Shown here: positions 1-8,680 of the stretch, one piece after another
Position numbering within the stretch: position 1 is the stretch's first letter
Layout: every line of letters begins with the position of its first letter
NCBI RefSeq assembly: GCF_009765875.1
Contig: NZ_LMUP01000009.1
Span: 449,700-513,699 of the forward strand
Origin: Pedobacter sp. L105
GTDB lineage: Bacteria; Bacteroidota; Bacteroidia; Sphingobacteriales; Sphingobacteriaceae
Reading direction: 5' to 3'
Length of the DNA stretch: 64,000 nucleotides
Notes under the pieces: generated by a model
Databases searched by the model: none
Seen by the model: only the letters and a program-made list of their open reading frames with translations
Told to the model about the DNA's origin: nothing
Program-made: the position numbers and the translations under genes

Positions 1-758
1 TCATTCCATTTAAACCTGTTGTTATGCGGAAAAATTTCGGCGTCATATTGACCGGCAGGTTCTATTGCCGGTATTATACTTTTTATCACAGAATAGCTTT
101 TAAAAGTGGCTAAAGCCGCATTTGGAATGATCATTTCATAGGTGTCGGTCCCCGTTTGCTGGCGGATCTCAATACCCATATCCTGAAACACCTGGGGATT
201 AATCTGGGTGATATCTCCCTTTACGTCATACGAAGTCTGTGCTTTTTCCGCATTGGGTGCCGCCTTTCCATTGATAAATACCTGTGAGTTAACAATGGTC
301 AATATATCACCCGGCGTGGCCTGGCAGCGTTTAATCAGGTTGGTCCTTACATCTACAGGTTTATCATACGCGGGATCTGCCTCTTCCGGTTTATTAAATA
401 CAACGATATCGCCTTTTTTGATATTGGTAAAACCTGGTAAGCGCAGGTAGGGAAATTTAATGCCATCCCAGTATGTTTTAAAGTGATATTTTGTAATCGT
501 AGATTCTAAAAAGGGATTAGCTATCGGTGTAAAAGGCATTCTGGGACCATAGCTGATCTTGCTGACAAATAAATAGTCGCCGGTAAGCAGGGTGCCTTCC
601 ATTGAACCTGAAGGAATGGCGTAAGCCGAAAAGATTAACCCGCGAATTAATGTGGCGGCAACTGCAGCAAACACTATAGCATTTAACCATTCACGTTTTT
701 TTGATTTTTTCGGTGGGTTACCTTCAGTGTTTGGGGTAAAAAGGCTCTTCCAGTTCAT
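1..758 (-). CDS. lepB: Signal peptidase I (3' end missing)
   Basis: Membrane-bound serine/lysine protease that removes signal peptides from exported proteins. Reading leftwards from the ATG at 758, a basic N-terminus and one membrane segment (about residues 25-45) are followed by the catalytic-serine box PSGSMEGTL, with the nucleophile at Ser52. A second box, NLIKRCQATPGD (bases about 315-350), carries the general-base lysine in the family-typical IKRC context. The insertion between the boxes is longer than in E. coli, as is usual in Bacteroidota enzymes. The frame is open to base 1, so the C-terminus lies outside the window. The many signal peptides elsewhere in the window fit a need for it, but there is no operon link. 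Confidence 0.93.
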   Translation of the reverse strand, partial: MNWKSLFTPNTEGNPPKKSKKREWLNAIVFAAVAATLIRGLIFSAYAIPSGSMEGTLLTGDYLFVSKISYGPRMPFTPIANPFLESTITKYHFKTYWDGIKFPYLRLPGFTNIKKGDIVVFNKPEEADPAYDKPVDVRTNLIKRCQATPGDILTIVNSQVFINGKAAPNAEKAQTSYDVKGDITQINPQVFQDMGIEIRQQTGTDTYEMIIPNAALATFKSYSVIKSIIPAIEPAGQYDAEIFPHNNRFKWN

Positions 759-839
759 AGCAATGATTTTATGTAAATCTTTGACTACAACATTTGGTTT
801 TTGTTACAAATACATTTGAATTTGTTTTCTGGAAAGAAA

Positions 840-872
840 GATCGTATGATTGGTGCAACCAATCATACGATC
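840..872 (-). terminator. Intrinsic terminator after desaturase
   Basis: Perfect 15-bp inverted repeat, 840-854 with 858-872, around a 3-nt loop. Read on the minus strand it lies just after the desaturase stop and is followed by a CT-rich, T-containing tract (about 825-839). It would also separate that gene from lepB. Confidence 0.8.
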
Positions 873-889
873 TTAAATAAAATGCTGAT

Positions 890-2011
890 TTAAGATAAAC
901 CGGCTTTTGATATAGGAAGGATCACTTTAACTGGAAGGATCACCTCAACTGGAGTCTTACCAGCGGCAAAAGCTGCTTTTTCTTTTTTCTGCAATAAATA
1001 TGGTAAATGATAACGCTCATAAAAGTCCTTTTTAGAATCTTTATAACTTGTTACAGCGCCCAGCACATTCATCATTTTGATATAATACCAGGCCATATCT
1101 ACCTGATGGGGTTTAAACCCGCTTCTTGCACTTTTAGGGTATAAATGGTGATTGTTATGCCATTCGCCGGCAACGAAGCCCGGCCAAAGCTGGTTGATCG
1201 AATTGTCATTCATACTAAAATCTGTTCCTTCACGCTGTTTATCTTCACCTTTGGCATGTCCTTCATAATTGAAGGTACGTACACCAACTGCCCAGAATGC
1301 AGCGGCTCCAAAAAGACTGCAGGCCAATGCGTTTCCGCCTATCAGGTAAAATACGGTATACCAGAAGGCCCAGTTTAACCCCCATGAAAGTATAGCATTG
1401 AGTGGATTAACGTAAGATCCCCATTTTTGATATTGTGCGTAAGTATTTGCGGTAACACCAGTATGACACATTAACTTTTTTACCCGTCCATAGTCAGATT
1501 CGCTTAAATCTTTAGCAATAGGCTGATGATTTACATCGGCTAAAAAACAGTACAGGAAACCAGCCTGTGCATTATAAGGATCACCTGGTTCGTCAGATTT
1601 AGAATGATGAACATGGTGTGATATCACATAAATTTCTTCAGGAATAACATTTACGGTTAAGTTCTGTGTAAAAAAACGCCAGAATTTATTGCGGAAAGTA
1701 TAAGCTCCATGGGTGCAATAGCGATGATGCCATATCGTACCATGGGTACCCATAACGATCATGCTGTATACGAAAGCGGCAAGAAATGTCCACCAGCTTA
1801 AGTAGTTAAAAACAAATATAAAAAAGAAAGGTGCAAGGCACAACACTTTAAGCCAGCTAAAAAAGGGCAGCCAGTTTTTACGGTCTTTAAAAATATTTAG
1901 CCTTGAAAAAAACTCTTTAAAGATTTGTCTGTTACTAGGTCTGACTAGCTTTCCCTGTTCATCTTTCCAGCCATAAGAAGGCGGTTGTAATACGTGATCT
2001 AAGAATGGCAT
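890..2011 (-). CDS. Acyl-CoA/fatty acid desaturase
   Basis: Membrane di-iron desaturase introducing a cis double bond into a fatty acyl chain, likely a Delta9-type enzyme that adjusts membrane fluidity. The three histidine boxes are all present: HGTIWHH (residues 90-96), HHVHH (132-136) and HNNHH (285-289), the pattern of the stearoyl-CoA desaturase class. Hydrophobic stretches around 55-90 and 205-245 fit the usual four-helix topology. The 373-residue length is normal for bacterial members. It is transcribed alone from a 405-nt upstream gap and ends at a strong hairpin. The acyl carrier (CoA, ACP or phospholipid) cannot be told from sequence. Confidence 0.92.
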   Translation of the reverse strand: MPFLDHVLQPPSYGWKDEQGKLVRPSNRQIFKEFFSRLNIFKDRKNWLPFFSWLKVLCLAPFFFIFVFNYLSWWTFLAAFVYSMIVMGTHGTIWHHRYCTHGAYTFRNKFWRFFTQNLTVNVIPEEIYVISHHVHHSKSDEPGDPYNAQAGFLYCFLADVNHQPIAKDLSESDYGRVKKLMCHTGVTANTYAQYQKWGSYVNPLNAILSWGLNWAFWYTVFYLIGGNALACSLFGAAAFWAVGVRTFNYEGHAKGEDKQREGTDFSMNDNSINQLWPGFVAGEWHNNHHLYPKSARSGFKPHQVDMAWYYIKMMNVLGAVTSYKDSKKDFYERYHLPYLLQKKEKAAFAAGKTPVEVILPVKVILPISKAGLS

Positions 2012-2416
2012 TTTTATCTATTTAATGGGTGTGTGAAACGTAGAATTGTCCTTATTGGCAGATTTGGTTAAAAACGTTCCGCGGATTAAACATTAAAATG
2101 CTGGAAAACCGGAAGAGCTTTGTTGCTATACATATATAACTGTAAATATGGGCATTTATTGCCCGCCTATAAATATATACTTTAGGAATATTTATTGAAG
2201 AAAATAATTTGATATTCTTTGGCTTTATCATCTATAGTTTTAGAAGAGGGGTGTAAGATAAGAAAAATAATTTCAATTTTTAATAAACACGTACGACAAA
2301 TATAGGGTTCCCGGATTTTTTTATTTGCCTGTATTTGATAATAAATTGTTAATAAATTATCCAAACTATTGCTACTGTTCATCAAACATATCTGATATAA
2401 TAGTGTTATCCAAAAT
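2012..2416. other. Divergent intergenic region
   Basis: AT-rich 405-nt gap between the leftward desaturase and the rightward AI-2E family permease, so it must hold two outward promoters. I see a small hairpin (GGGCA/TGCCC, 2150-2164) and long A/T runs, but no clear -33/-7 pair and no convincing gene. Confidence 0.5.
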
Positions 2417-3541
2417 ATGCCAAATAAAGAATATCCCTTTTTCATTAAAAGTACTGTAGTACTTTTTGGTTTAATTTTGCTCACTTATACGCTACTCAAT
2501 CTCAGGGATATTCTTACCCCTTTGGCATTTGCGCTTATCATCAGTATATTACTCAATCCATTGGTCAATAGATTTTTGAGATTTAAAATGCCTAAGATGA
2601 TGGCTATTATTCTGGCCATGTTTATTGCCCTGGTCCTGATTGCCGGACTTATATTTTTCCTTTCTTCGCAAATTGCACAGTTTGGAGAAAGTGCCCCTCT
2701 ACTCACCCAAAAATTCAATCATTTGCTGGTAGAGGGACAAAATTGGCTGCAGCAGGATTTTGGTATAGATGTTCAAAAACAAATGCAATTATTGAATGAG
2801 GCAATGAACAGCAGTAAGGCTGTGATCGCTCAGACACTTGGAACTGCACTGGGTATTCTGGGTGTGGTGGTGCTCATACCAGTTTACGTCTTTTTACTCC
2901 TATGGAATAAAACCAGGATATTAAATTTCTTGTATGAAGTTTTTGCCGAGGAACATAGCAGGAAGGTAGCAGACGTATTGAGCGAGACTAAAATGGCTAT
3001 TCAGGGTTATATGGTGGGTTTGTTAATTGAAGCCGCAATTGTCGCTACACTAAATTCCACTGCCTTACTTATCCTGGGCGTAAAATATGCCATTTTGTTT
3101 GGTGTGCTGGGGGCGCTGTTAAATATGATCCCTTACCTGGGTGGAATCATCGCCATCCTTCTCCCTGTTTTAATGGCTACAATTACAAAAGATGGCTATT
3201 CTACTCAGTTGGGGATTATAGGGGCTTATGCCATTATTCAGTTTATAGACAATAACTTTCTGGTACCTAACATTGTATCTTCAAAAGTACAGATCAATGC
3301 GCTGGTTTCTATTATTATTGTATTGCTGGGTGGCGCCTTGTGGGGAATTTCCGGCATGTTTTTATCCATTCCTTTTCTTGCCATTATCAAAATCATATTT
3401 GACCGCATAGATGATTTAAAACCGTGGGGCAGATTATTGGGGGATGATATTCCTATGGTGCATCGAAGAGGTAAACAATTCTGGAAAAAAAGCAATAAAA
3501 AAACTCTTGGGGAAGAAGTGGTTAAAGATCTGGAGAGTTAA
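2417..3541 (+). CDS. AI-2E family transporter (PerM/TqsA-like)
   Basis: Polytopic inner-membrane protein of the AI-2E transporter superfamily (PF01594). Members include the E. coli autoinducer-2 exporter TqsA and cation/proton antiporters, so the substrate is open. The sequence has paired N-terminal helices (about residues 10-75), an amphipathic soluble stretch (about 85-140) and a C-terminal helix bundle with the family-typical LGALLNMIPYLGGI and QFIDNNFLVPNIV motifs. The 374-residue length is normal. Starting at 2417 gives a short polar lead before the first helix. It stands alone, 163 nt before aspartate kinase. Confidence 0.9.
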   Translation: MPNKEYPFFIKSTVVLFGLILLTYTLLNLRDILTPLAFALIISILLNPLVNRFLRFKMPKMMAIILAMFIALVLIAGLIFFLSSQIAQFGESAPLLTQKFNHLLVEGQNWLQQDFGIDVQKQMQLLNEAMNSSKAVIAQTLGTALGILGVVVLIPVYVFLLLWNKTRILNFLYEVFAEEHSRKVADVLSETKMAIQGYMVGLLIEAAIVATLNSTALLILGVKYAILFGVLGALLNMIPYLGGIIAILLPVLMATITKDGYSTQLGIIGAYAIIQFIDNNFLVPNIVSSKVQINALVSIIIVLLGGALWGISGMFLSIPFLAIIKIIFDRIDDLKPWGRLLGDDIPMVHRRGKQFWKKSNKKTLGEEVVKDLES

Positions 3542-3696
3542 CAATTGCCGATGTTAAAATTGTACTAACACAAAGCAGTTTTCATGTTTTTTAATTTTTC
3601 TGGATGATTAGTTAATCTTGCTATTTAGCCTAATCGAGCAAATAATATTTGGATTTATCGTAAAATTTATAGCTTAGCGGCGTAAAAAAAGCGATA

Positions 3697-3738
3697 ATGG
3701 GCTGTTGGCCTGTCAAAAACAAGATTATGCTATGTTAA
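3697..3738 (+). other. Possible 13-codon leader overlapping aspartate kinase start
   Basis: A short open frame begins with ATG at 3697, encodes MGCWPVKNKIMLC and stops with TAA at 3736-3738, a few bases past the aspartate kinase ATG at 3732. The overlap would allow translational coupling. It contains no run of Thr, Ile, Lys or Met codons as in classical amino-acid attenuators, and chance is a fair explanation. Confidence 0.2.
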
Positions 3739-5108
3739 CAGTGGAAAAGATAGGCGGGACTTCTATGAGTGCCCTGCAGGATGTAATTAAAAATATCATT
3801 TTATTTGAACGTACAGGAGATCAGTTATACAATAGGGTATTTGTAGTATCTGCATTTTCGGGGGTAACTGATCTATTGCTTGAAAATAAAAAAACAGGAA
3901 AACCCGGGGTTTATCACCGTATTGCTAAATACCAAAACTTTCATCGCCCGTTAAAAAACCTGATTGCTGAGTTAAAGTCTATCAATAAAAAGTATGTGGC
4001 ACTGGGACTCGACCTAACTATTGCAGATCAGTTTATAGAACAACATATTACCGAAGCGCAAAAATATTTGGAGAATCTGGCTAATATACTGGCTTCAGGT
4101 TATGTGAGTAAAGAGGGGATACTGCAGGCAGCACGTGAAATACTGGCCTCCATAGGTGAAAGCCATTCTGCTTTTAACTTTACCAATATTCTTCAGAACA
4201 GGGGGATCAATGCACAGCTGATTGACCTTAGTGGTTTTGGAGATCATCTGGCCTATACCATTGATCAGCGTATCAAACATGCATTCAAAAACGTAAAACT
4301 GAAGCAAACGATCTGTATTGTTACGGGTTATGCCAAAGGAACAGAGGGAATTATGCGTGAATTTGACAGGGGCTACTCTGAGGTTACCTTTAGCAAAATT
4401 GCTGAAATTTTAAAACCTGCAGAAGCGGTTATCCATAAGGAATATCATCTTTCTACTGCCGATCCTGCAATGGTGGGCATAGAAAATTGCAAACCTGTAG
4501 GGTATACCAATTATGATATTGCCGATCAGCTCGCGGATGTAGGGATGGAAGCTATTCACCCTAAAGCATCAAAACCTTTGGAAATCAGCGGTATTAACCT
4601 GCGTATTAAAAATACATTTGAACCATCACATCCCGGTACGCTGATCACCCGCGAATTTGTCTGTGAGCATAAACGTGTGGAACTGATCACCGGGACAGAT
4701 AAACTGCTGATCATCGATGTTTACGATCCTTTAATGGTAGGCAATGTAGGCAGTGACCTGCAGATCATGCAGATATTTTATAACCATCATATAAGTTATA
4801 CCTTTAAGGCAACCAGTGCCAATAGCATATCTATTGTGATCTGGGAGCGTGATTTTGATAAAAAATTGATCAGCGACCTGGAAAATAACTTTGAAAAAGT
4901 TACCGTAGAAAAAGTTGCCATGGTATGTCTGCTGGGATCCAATATGGATCAGCCAGGTTTACTGGCCAAAAGTGCTTATGCCCTTACGGAAAAAGGTATC
5001 AACATTAAAAGTGCAGGGTTTGCCTTGCGTAAAGTAAATATCCAGTTTTTAGTTGCACGTGAGCATTTCAAAACGGCTATAATAGCACTGAATAGTGCGA
5101 TGGGATAG
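3732..5108 (+). CDS. Aspartate kinase
   Basis: Phosphorylates L-aspartate, the first step towards lysine, threonine, methionine and diaminopimelate. From the ATG at 3732 the protein begins MLTVEKIGGTSMSALQDV, where KIGGTS is the substrate/ATP motif (usually KFGGTS). STADPAMVG (bases about 4450-4480) matches the conserved nucleotide-binding segment, and the last about 150 residues look like two ACT domains, implying allosteric control. The same frame is open upstream with a TTG at 3705, but ATG at 3732 places the motif at the usual position. It is monofunctional, with no homoserine dehydrogenase domain, and stands alone. A strong terminator follows at 5239. Confidence 0.9.
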   Translation: MLTVEKIGGTSMSALQDVIKNIILFERTGDQLYNRVFVVSAFSGVTDLLLENKKTGKPGVYHRIAKYQNFHRPLKNLIAELKSINKKYVALGLDLTIADQFIEQHITEAQKYLENLANILASGYVSKEGILQAAREILASIGESHSAFNFTNILQNRGINAQLIDLSGFGDHLAYTIDQRIKHAFKNVKLKQTICIVTGYAKGTEGIMREFDRGYSEVTFSKIAEILKPAEAVIHKEYHLSTADPAMVGIENCKPVGYTNYDIADQLADVGMEAIHPKASKPLEISGINLRIKNTFEPSHPGTLITREFVCEHKRVELITGTDKLLIIDVYDPLMVGNVGSDLQIMQIFYNHHISYTFKATSANSISIVIWERDFDKKLISDLENNFEKVTVEKVAMVCLLGSNMDQPGLLAKSAYALTEKGINIKSAGFALRKVNIQFLVAREHFKTAIIALNSAMG

Positions 5109-5238
5109 TGGCGGCTGTTTAAGATATTTATGCCGTTATGAGAATATACCCTTCCAATTTGGTAGGGTTTGACGAGATGGTTTAATTTTATTTATAGTAA
5201 CTTTCATTAGATCAGTATTTTACGTATTGGTTTTAGGT

Positions 5239-5270
5239 ATGGCACATATTTCGTATGTGCCATTTTTATT
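5239..5270 (+). terminator. Intrinsic terminator after aspartate kinase
   Basis: Ten-base-pair perfect stem, 5239-5248 with 5254-5263, loop TTTCG, followed by TTTTATT. A classic rho-independent signal, about 130 nt after the stop codon. Confidence 0.85.
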
Positions 5271-5315
5271 CGGAATAAAAATTTCTGTTTATTAAAGCAT
5301 CTAATCCCTAAAAAA

Positions 5316-6644
5316 TTGAAAAAACAACTGCTCCTGGTTGCCATGGTAACTATAACGTTTAATCTGTATGCCCAGCAGGGATCTCCCACTATCAGGATTA
5401 AACAAGATACTGTGAAACGTTCCCTTCCTTCACCGATAAGCGCCCCGCCTTTCCCTGGTTCAGACTGGGATGGTGCCCCACTAATAGGTGCTGATGCAAC
5501 TGCGCCAAATTATCCGCTCACCAATTTATTGGGGCTAACCAACAGCAGATTGAAAATATATGGCTGGGCCGATGCCGGAGGAAATTTAAGTACGTCAAAA
5601 CACTCCAATTTCCCAACTTCGTATGATTTAGTTCCCAATTCAGTAGTGCTAGATCAGGTAGGAATTAAACTGGATATGCAGCCGAATACGGTACAAACCG
5701 ATCATATCTCCTTTGGTTTTCTATTCACTACCATTTTTGGAACCGATTACAGGTTTACACTGGCTAAAGGTTACTTTAGTAATCAGCTGCTGGCACACAA
5801 CAATAAATATGGATTTGACCCATCAGAGATGTACAGTTTGATCTATTTTCCAAAAATAGCAGATGGCATGATCCTCAAAATAGGGAGGTTTATATCTCCG
5901 GCAGATATCGAAGCACAATGGGCAACAGACAACTATTTGTATTCCCATTCCCTGATGTTTACTGTAGACCCTTTTACATTTACAGGCATACAGGCAACAT
6001 TTAAGCTGGGATCTTACTGGCAGCTGGAAGTAGGTGTTCACGCGGGCAATGATATGGCACCGTGGAGTAATTCTGCTCAGATCAACGGCCTGTTGATGGC
6101 GCGCTGGGTATCACACAATAATGACGATTCTATCTATGCCGGCATCAATTCCCTGGGCAGCGGTGATTATAAAAACCAGCACGACGACTTGCAAATGGTA
6201 GTTGCCACATGGGGACATCGGTTTAATGAAACCTTCCATACCATGACAGAGGCTTATTACATGTGGCAATACCATGCTTTAACCGGAGGAACGGTAATCA
6301 ATGGCCCCGCACAATCATTTTATCCGGGAGTCGGCCCCGGAACGCTCATTCCCGGAACTGAAAACGCGGTAGGCATTGTAAACTACTTTGAAACCAAATT
6401 CTCTGCTAAAGATTATTTGTCAGTACGCAATGATTTCCTGAATGATCCCCAGGCAGGAAGAACAGGTTACGCCACCTGGTACTCAAGTCATACCATAGGG
6501 TTTGTGCATTATTTCACAAAATATATCAGGGTTCGGCCCGAAGTGCGCTATGAAAGGGCTTATGCAGATGGTGTAACTCCTTATGACAATGGAACGAAAA
6601 AAGATCAGTATACTGCTGCTATGGATTTGCTCGTCAGGTTTTAA
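5316..6644 (+). CDS. Outer membrane beta-barrel protein, bbp2/OmpL-like porin family
   Basis: Predicted outer-membrane porin-like barrel (putative beta-barrel porin-2 family, PF07642). It has a signal peptide ending LYAQQ and a proline-rich linker, then long alternating aromatic/polar strands, with family-like segments such as KIYGWADAGG (near residue 80), MILKIGRFISP and SLMFTVDPFTFTG. It ends in Phe (LLVRF), typical of barrels recognised by the BAM machine. The best start is the TTG at 5316: the first in-frame ATG (5343) would destroy the signal peptide. The permeating substrate cannot be deduced. It is a single gene between two terminators. Confidence 0.82.
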   Translation: MKKQLLLVAMVTITFNLYAQQGSPTIRIKQDTVKRSLPSPISAPPFPGSDWDGAPLIGADATAPNYPLTNLLGLTNSRLKIYGWADAGGNLSTSKHSNFPTSYDLVPNSVVLDQVGIKLDMQPNTVQTDHISFGFLFTTIFGTDYRFTLAKGYFSNQLLAHNNKYGFDPSEMYSLIYFPKIADGMILKIGRFISPADIEAQWATDNYLYSHSLMFTVDPFTFTGIQATFKLGSYWQLEVGVHAGNDMAPWSNSAQINGLLMARWVSHNNDDSIYAGINSLGSGDYKNQHDDLQMVVATWGHRFNETFHTMTEAYYMWQYHALTGGTVINGPAQSFYPGVGPGTLIPGTENAVGIVNYFETKFSAKDYLSVRNDFLNDPQAGRTGYATWYSSHTIGFVHYFTKYIRVRPEVRYERAYADGVTPYDNGTKKDQYTAAMDLLVRF

Positions 6645-6795
6645 GAAAAGATCTGCTCAAAACTATCCTATTTATTATAAAGGTCTTAACCGCAAGGATA
6701 ATATAAATATATCTAGCTGATTATTAAACTTTTATAATTTTTCTGCGGTTTAAACGACTATATTTATTTATCGGTATCAATCAGCTGGTCATTTT

Positions 6796-7041
6796 ATGAT
6801 AAGAGAAGGAAAAACGACAGCAGAAATCCTGGAATTTTCTACTGAAATATTAAAATGGAAATTGCCCGTAATCATGACTGAAGATAAATTGATGAAGATG
6901 AAAGCTGTTGCAGGATCTATAATTACCCAATCACATGATATGTTAAAAGAACCTATAAATTCATTAAACAAAATAGTGATTAAACCAAGGATAAATATAA
7001 ATGACCTGATCAATTTAAATCAGCGTGTCAAACGTCATTGA
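6796..7041 (+). CDS. Small hypothetical protein (81 aa)
   Basis: I do not recognise this protein. It would be an 81-residue, Lys/Ile-rich, helix-prone polypeptide without signal peptide, cysteine pairs or membrane segment. In its favour are its isolated position between two unrelated genes and a strong hairpin terminator 30 nt after the stop. Against it, a 74-codon frame of similar length runs antisense over the same bases and no clear ribosome-binding site precedes the ATG. It may equally be non-coding AT-rich sequence or a small RNA locus. Confidence 0.35.
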   Translation: MIREGKTTAEILEFSTEILKWKLPVIMTEDKLMKMKAVAGSIITQSHDMLKEPINSLNKIVIKPRININDLINLNQRVKRH

Positions 7042-7070
7042 TCTATTATTGATGTGATTTTTGTTTTGTA

Positions 7071-7102
7071 AAAAACCCTATATAAAAATGTATAGGGTTT
7101 TT
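7071..7102. terminator. Bidirectional intrinsic terminator
   Basis: Twelve-base-pair perfect stem, 7071-7082 with 7091-7102, with an A-run on the left arm and a T-run on the right arm. It lies between the rightward small frame and the leftward amidohydrolase, so it can serve both. Confidence 0.85.
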
Positions 7103-7131
7103 CTATATCCGTGATCATCTTCAAAAGTAGC

Positions 7132-8304
7132 CTATTTAAAACTATTGATCAGGTCTACAGCGCCTTCAGCCAGAAATGCAGCACCATATTTCATCGCTTC
7201 TTCATTAAAAGTCACTTTTGGGTGGTGCAGGAAATAGGTGTCATTCTCATTTGTTTTTGCACCAAGAAAGTAAAAATGAGCAGGCATTAATCTGGAATAA
7301 AAAGAAAAATCCTCTCCAATTAATTGTGCTGCACCTTCAAATACATTGGCTTTTCCAAATATCCTGTCCTGTACGGCAGCCAATTTTTGATGTATACCTT
7401 CGTCATTAAGCAAACTAGGATAATAAGCACTGAAATCCAGTTCTATCTGGCATCCAAATGAAATTTCCAGGCCTCTAATCAGTTGTTTTAATTTTTCTAC
7501 AAGCTTTTGATAAGTATCTATATTTAAAACCCTCAGTGATCCCTGGAGCAGTACAGTTAGCGGAATAACGTTAAAGCTAGGCTCTGCCAGACTCTGTACG
7601 TGGGTAAAAGCGATTACCGCGGGTTCAGTAGGAGCAGTGTGTGAAATCAATGATTGCGCAGCTACAATAAGATGCCCGCTGATCATCACGGGGTCAGTCA
7701 CATGTTCCATTGCACCCGGATGTCCTCCTTTTCCATTTATCCGGATAGAGAAATTACTCACATTGGCCAATGATTCACCATTTCTGTAGCCTAATTTTCC
7801 AACAGGCAGGAGGGGATGAACATGCAGGCCCAAAGCAGCACTCGCGCCATCCAGTTTACCACTTTCAGCAATGATCTGTCCACCTGATTTGCCCTTTTCA
7901 GGGCTTCTCGCATTTCCTTCTTCAGATGGTTGAAAAACCAGCTTTACCGTTCCTTCAAATGGTATATCCTTTAACTGACTGGCAGCTCCCAACAACATAG
8001 CTGTGTGAAGGTCATGACCACAGGCATGCATTACCCCTTCATTTACAGAATGGAAATCAAAGTCGGCCCCTTCCTGAATAGGAAGAGCATCCATATCGGC
8101 GCGCAGTACAATTGTTGGTCCTTCTCCTCTTTGTAGAGTAGCTATAATTCCCGTTTCAACTATAGTTTCAAATGGAATAGATAAACTTTGGAGGTGTTTC
8201 TGTACTAAAGCAGATGTTTTAAATTCTTTAAAACCCAGCTCAGGATGTTGATGTAACTGACGCCTGATGGCAACTAATTCCGCAAATAATTGATGATCGA
8301 TCAT
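7132..8304 (-). CDS. M20 family metal-dependent amidohydrolase
   Basis: Zinc-type peptidase/deacylase of the M20D group (hippurate hydrolase, N-acyl-amino acid amidohydrolase, IAA-amino acid hydrolase), cleaving an acyl group from an N-acyl amino acid in the cytoplasm. Metal-site motifs are present: RADMDALPIQE, HACGHDLHTAM, QPSEEG (catalytic/metal glutamates) and GLHVHP. The dimerisation-domain motif GGHPGAMEHVTDPV follows. I chose the ATG at 8304 (MIDHQLFAEL), which gives the normal N-terminus and 390 residues; the frame is also open to an ATG at 8346. It is transcribed alone. The exact substrate is unknown. Confidence 0.9.
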   Translation of the reverse strand: MIDHQLFAELVAIRRQLHQHPELGFKEFKTSALVQKHLQSLSIPFETIVETGIIATLQRGEGPTIVLRADMDALPIQEGADFDFHSVNEGVMHACGHDLHTAMLLGAASQLKDIPFEGTVKLVFQPSEEGNARSPEKGKSGGQIIAESGKLDGASAALGLHVHPLLPVGKLGYRNGESLANVSNFSIRINGKGGHPGAMEHVTDPVMISGHLIVAAQSLISHTAPTEPAVIAFTHVQSLAEPSFNVIPLTVLLQGSLRVLNIDTYQKLVEKLKQLIRGLEISFGCQIELDFSAYYPSLLNDEGIHQKLAAVQDRIFGKANVFEGAAQLIGEDFSFYSRLMPAHFYFLGAKTNENDTYFLHHPKVTFNEEAMKYGAAFLAEGAVDLINSFK

Positions 8305-8680
8305 AGAAATTGATATTTTAAGGTACCGGGCATTAACGGTTCGCAATGTAAAAAAATCCAGCCAACAGTTACAATAGAAAGGTGAATTCCATATTTCAGG
8401 CCAGTATTGCTTTGAAATTTTTTGTCCAGGAGTATAACGAATAATGAGTTCAAACTATACAATCCTTAAAAATCAGAAGTGTTGAGCTATAATGATGATT
8501 AAACATAGCTGAGTGAACCTGATATTCAAAAGCATAAAATTTTCCCTATGATAAAAGCACTGTAATAAGTTACAACCAGGCGCTATAAAATGTTTAAACA
8601 GCATGCTGAAGAGTTTGTACTTGGAAAATAATGGGTACTTTTCGCCTGTAATTTTCTGATTACAGTTAATAAACTAGTAT
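8305..8680. other. Divergent intergenic region
   Basis: A 376-nt AT-rich gap between the leftward amidohydrolase and the rightward RsbQ-like gene. It holds the promoter-like pair described at 8614-8643; otherwise I see no repeat, RNA or coding signal. Confidence 0.5.
8614..8643 (+). promoter_or_regulatory. Putative promoter of RsbQ-like/kinase operon
   Basis: TTTG at 8614-8617 and TACTTTTC at 8636-8643 are separated by 18 nt, close to the Bacteroidota consensus TTTG - about 19 nt - TAnnTTTG, with one mismatch at the last base of the -7 box. The ATG lies 37 nt further on. Pattern match only. Confidence 0.4.

Noticed and set aside
2182..2484. A 100-codon minus-strand frame overlapping the permease start
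   Set aside because: It overlaps the true plus-strand start and the divergent promoter region; low-complexity Ile/Lys content suggests AT-rich chance.
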